This document shows positions 63,404 to 64,000 of a DNA stretch of 64,000 nucleotides, in pieces (position 1 is the stretch's first letter; the number at the start of each line of letters is the position of its first letter). The notes under the pieces are model-generated. The model saw only the letters and a list, made by a program, of their open reading frames with translations, had not been told where the DNA came from and did no database searches. The translations under genes were made by a program, and so were the position numbers. This DNA comes from Rhizobium leguminosarum bv. viciae USDA 2370 (GTDB lineage Bacteria; Pseudomonadota; Alphaproteobacteria; Rhizobiales; Rhizobiaceae): positions 186,381 through 250,380 of the forward strand of contig NZ_MRDL01000025.1 in NCBI RefSeq assembly GCF_002008365.1, given 5' to 3'.

Positions 63404-63607
63404 TCAGGCGATGATGTCAGGGATGATCTGATCTTCCAGCTTGGAGAGCCTGTCCTTGATGACGAGCTTTTTCTTTTTCATACGCTGGATCCGCAGAGCA
63501 TCGCATCCGGTCTGGATCATGGCGTTGATCGCGGCATCGAAATCCTCGTGCTCCTGACGCAGACGCGCCACCGTGAGCCTGATTTCCGCCTGTTCCTGAT
63601 CGGCCAT
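63404..63607 (-). CDS. DUF465 (YdcH-type) small coiled-coil protein
   Basis: The protein has 67 residues from the ATG at 63607 (an ATG two codons upstream is also possible). The helix AEIRLTVARLRQEHEDFDAAINAMIQTGCDALRIQRMKKKKLVIKDRLSKLEDQIIP has the family pattern EH-x-x-(L/F)-D and KKKKL-x-(L/I)KD. The function is unknown. It is divergent from a second DUF465 gene at 63836. Confidence 0.85.
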   Translation of the reverse strand: MADQEQAEIRLTVARLRQEHEDFDAAINAMIQTGCDALRIQRMKKKKLVIKDRLSKLEDQIIPDIIA

Positions 63608-63835
63608 ATGCATTCCCCGTTACCGTCCCTGGACCTTGTCCGATCTGCCGATGATTTCCGCAAGCTCCTATCACCAAATACAGGTAACGGCTAGTTAGTC
63701 TTGATCATGAAATTGCCATCCAGTCTCCATCTTTTGGCCTTCGACAAGCCTTCAAAAATATGTCACAGTCCGGCCGTTGACACCTTGATCCCCGACGATG
63801 ATGGCCGGGGAGGGTAAAGAGGAAGGAAGGGTCAT

Positions 63836-64000
63836 ATGACTGTTCAAGCTCATCTTGAGTCACTCCAGAAAAAGCATGTTGCTCTCGAGGAGGAGTTGCA
63901 CGCGCTCAGAACATCTCCCTCTATTTCCGATACGGAACTTGCCGAATGCAAGCGCCGCAAGCTGCGCATCAAGGACGAGATTCAGCGTCTTAAGTCATCC
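63836..64000 (+). CDS. DUF465 (YdcH-type) small coiled-coil protein (partial at the window edge)
   Basis: The ATG at 63836 follows GGAAGG. The 55 codons present encode MTVQAHLESLQKKHVALEEELHALRTSPSISDTELAECKRRKLRIKDEIQRLKSS, with the family pattern KH-x-x-L-E-EEL and KRRKL-x-IKDEI. The stop lies beyond the window; family members usually end within ten residues of here. It is divergent from the 67-residue paralogue, with 228 bases between the starts, which contain a TTGACA at 63777 and no gene. Confidence 0.85.
   Translation, partial: MTVQAHLESLQKKHVALEEELHALRTSPSISDTELAECKRRKLRIKDEIQRLKSS

Overview
The window is GC-rich alphaproteobacterial chromosome. It looks like the Rhizobium etli / R. 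leguminosarum group: CpdR, GapR, homospermidine synthase, a ROSE-controlled small heat-shock gene, CTTGAC-type promoters and several copies of Rhizobium-type intergenic mosaic repeats all point that way. This placement rests on family recognition, not a database comparison.

Positions 1 to about 6795 are one end of an integrated element that enters the window from the left. It carries the tail of a probable tape-measure gene, a complete lambda-type portal gene, a convergent DUF2971 gene, a small helix-turn-helix gene, a predicted small RNA, an AT-rich stretch with DnaA-box-like motifs, a small possibly frameshifted gene, two divergent Arc-like ribbon-helix-helix genes with repeated operator-like boxes between them, a Tat-signal protein, an excisionase-like gene and a tyrosine integrase. 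The integrase abuts the 3' end of tRNA-Val(GAC), which is the likely attachment site. The structural module is incomplete and its order is unusual, so this is probably a decayed or remodelled prophage.

From 6796 on, the sequence is ordinary core chromosome. Region by region: 6.9-14.6 kb holds cpdR, an N-formylglutamate amidohydrolase-family gene, a predicted small RNA on the minus strand, hisN, a lysophospholipase-like hydrolase, an RpoH/ROSE-controlled hsp20, a LysR/transporter pair and threonine aldolase. 15-21.5 kb holds gltB-gltD, the NADPH glutamate synthase. 21.8-34.7 kb is rich in envelope genes: an SGNH hydrolase, an MltB-type transglycosylase, galU, a beta-barrel protein, kdsD, the nfeD-qmcA pair, hemH, a 5'-nucleotidase with a LysM tail, and a lipoprotein. 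34.9-41 kb holds hss, a tight pabB-pabC-YciI-DUF4440 operon, and pepF.

41-48.6 kb holds an NtrC-type regulator, a DUF882 peptidase-like protein, gapR, DUF1244, a second N-formylglutamate amidohydrolase and a DUF1036-pyk pair with overlapping stop and start. 48.7-60.6 kb is more accessory in style: small metabolic genes, each next to or divergent from its own regulator (LysR with tautomerase-cupin-DUF4865, GlxA-type AraC with an SDR, XRE with another SDR), plus a LysE exporter, a PhyH dioxygenase with a structured leader, a threonine dehydratase and gamma-glutamyltransferase. 60.6-64 kb returns to core genes: a TPR protein, rpmJ, purK-purE and a divergent pair of DUF465 genes.

The points most worth a second look are the element at 1-6.8 kb (DUF2971 cargo, Arc/Arc switch, small RNA), the minus-strand small RNA at 8.4-8.5 kb with anti-Shine-Dalgarno-like loops, the ROSE thermosensor, the dispersed mosaic repeats, and the leader region before the PhyH gene.
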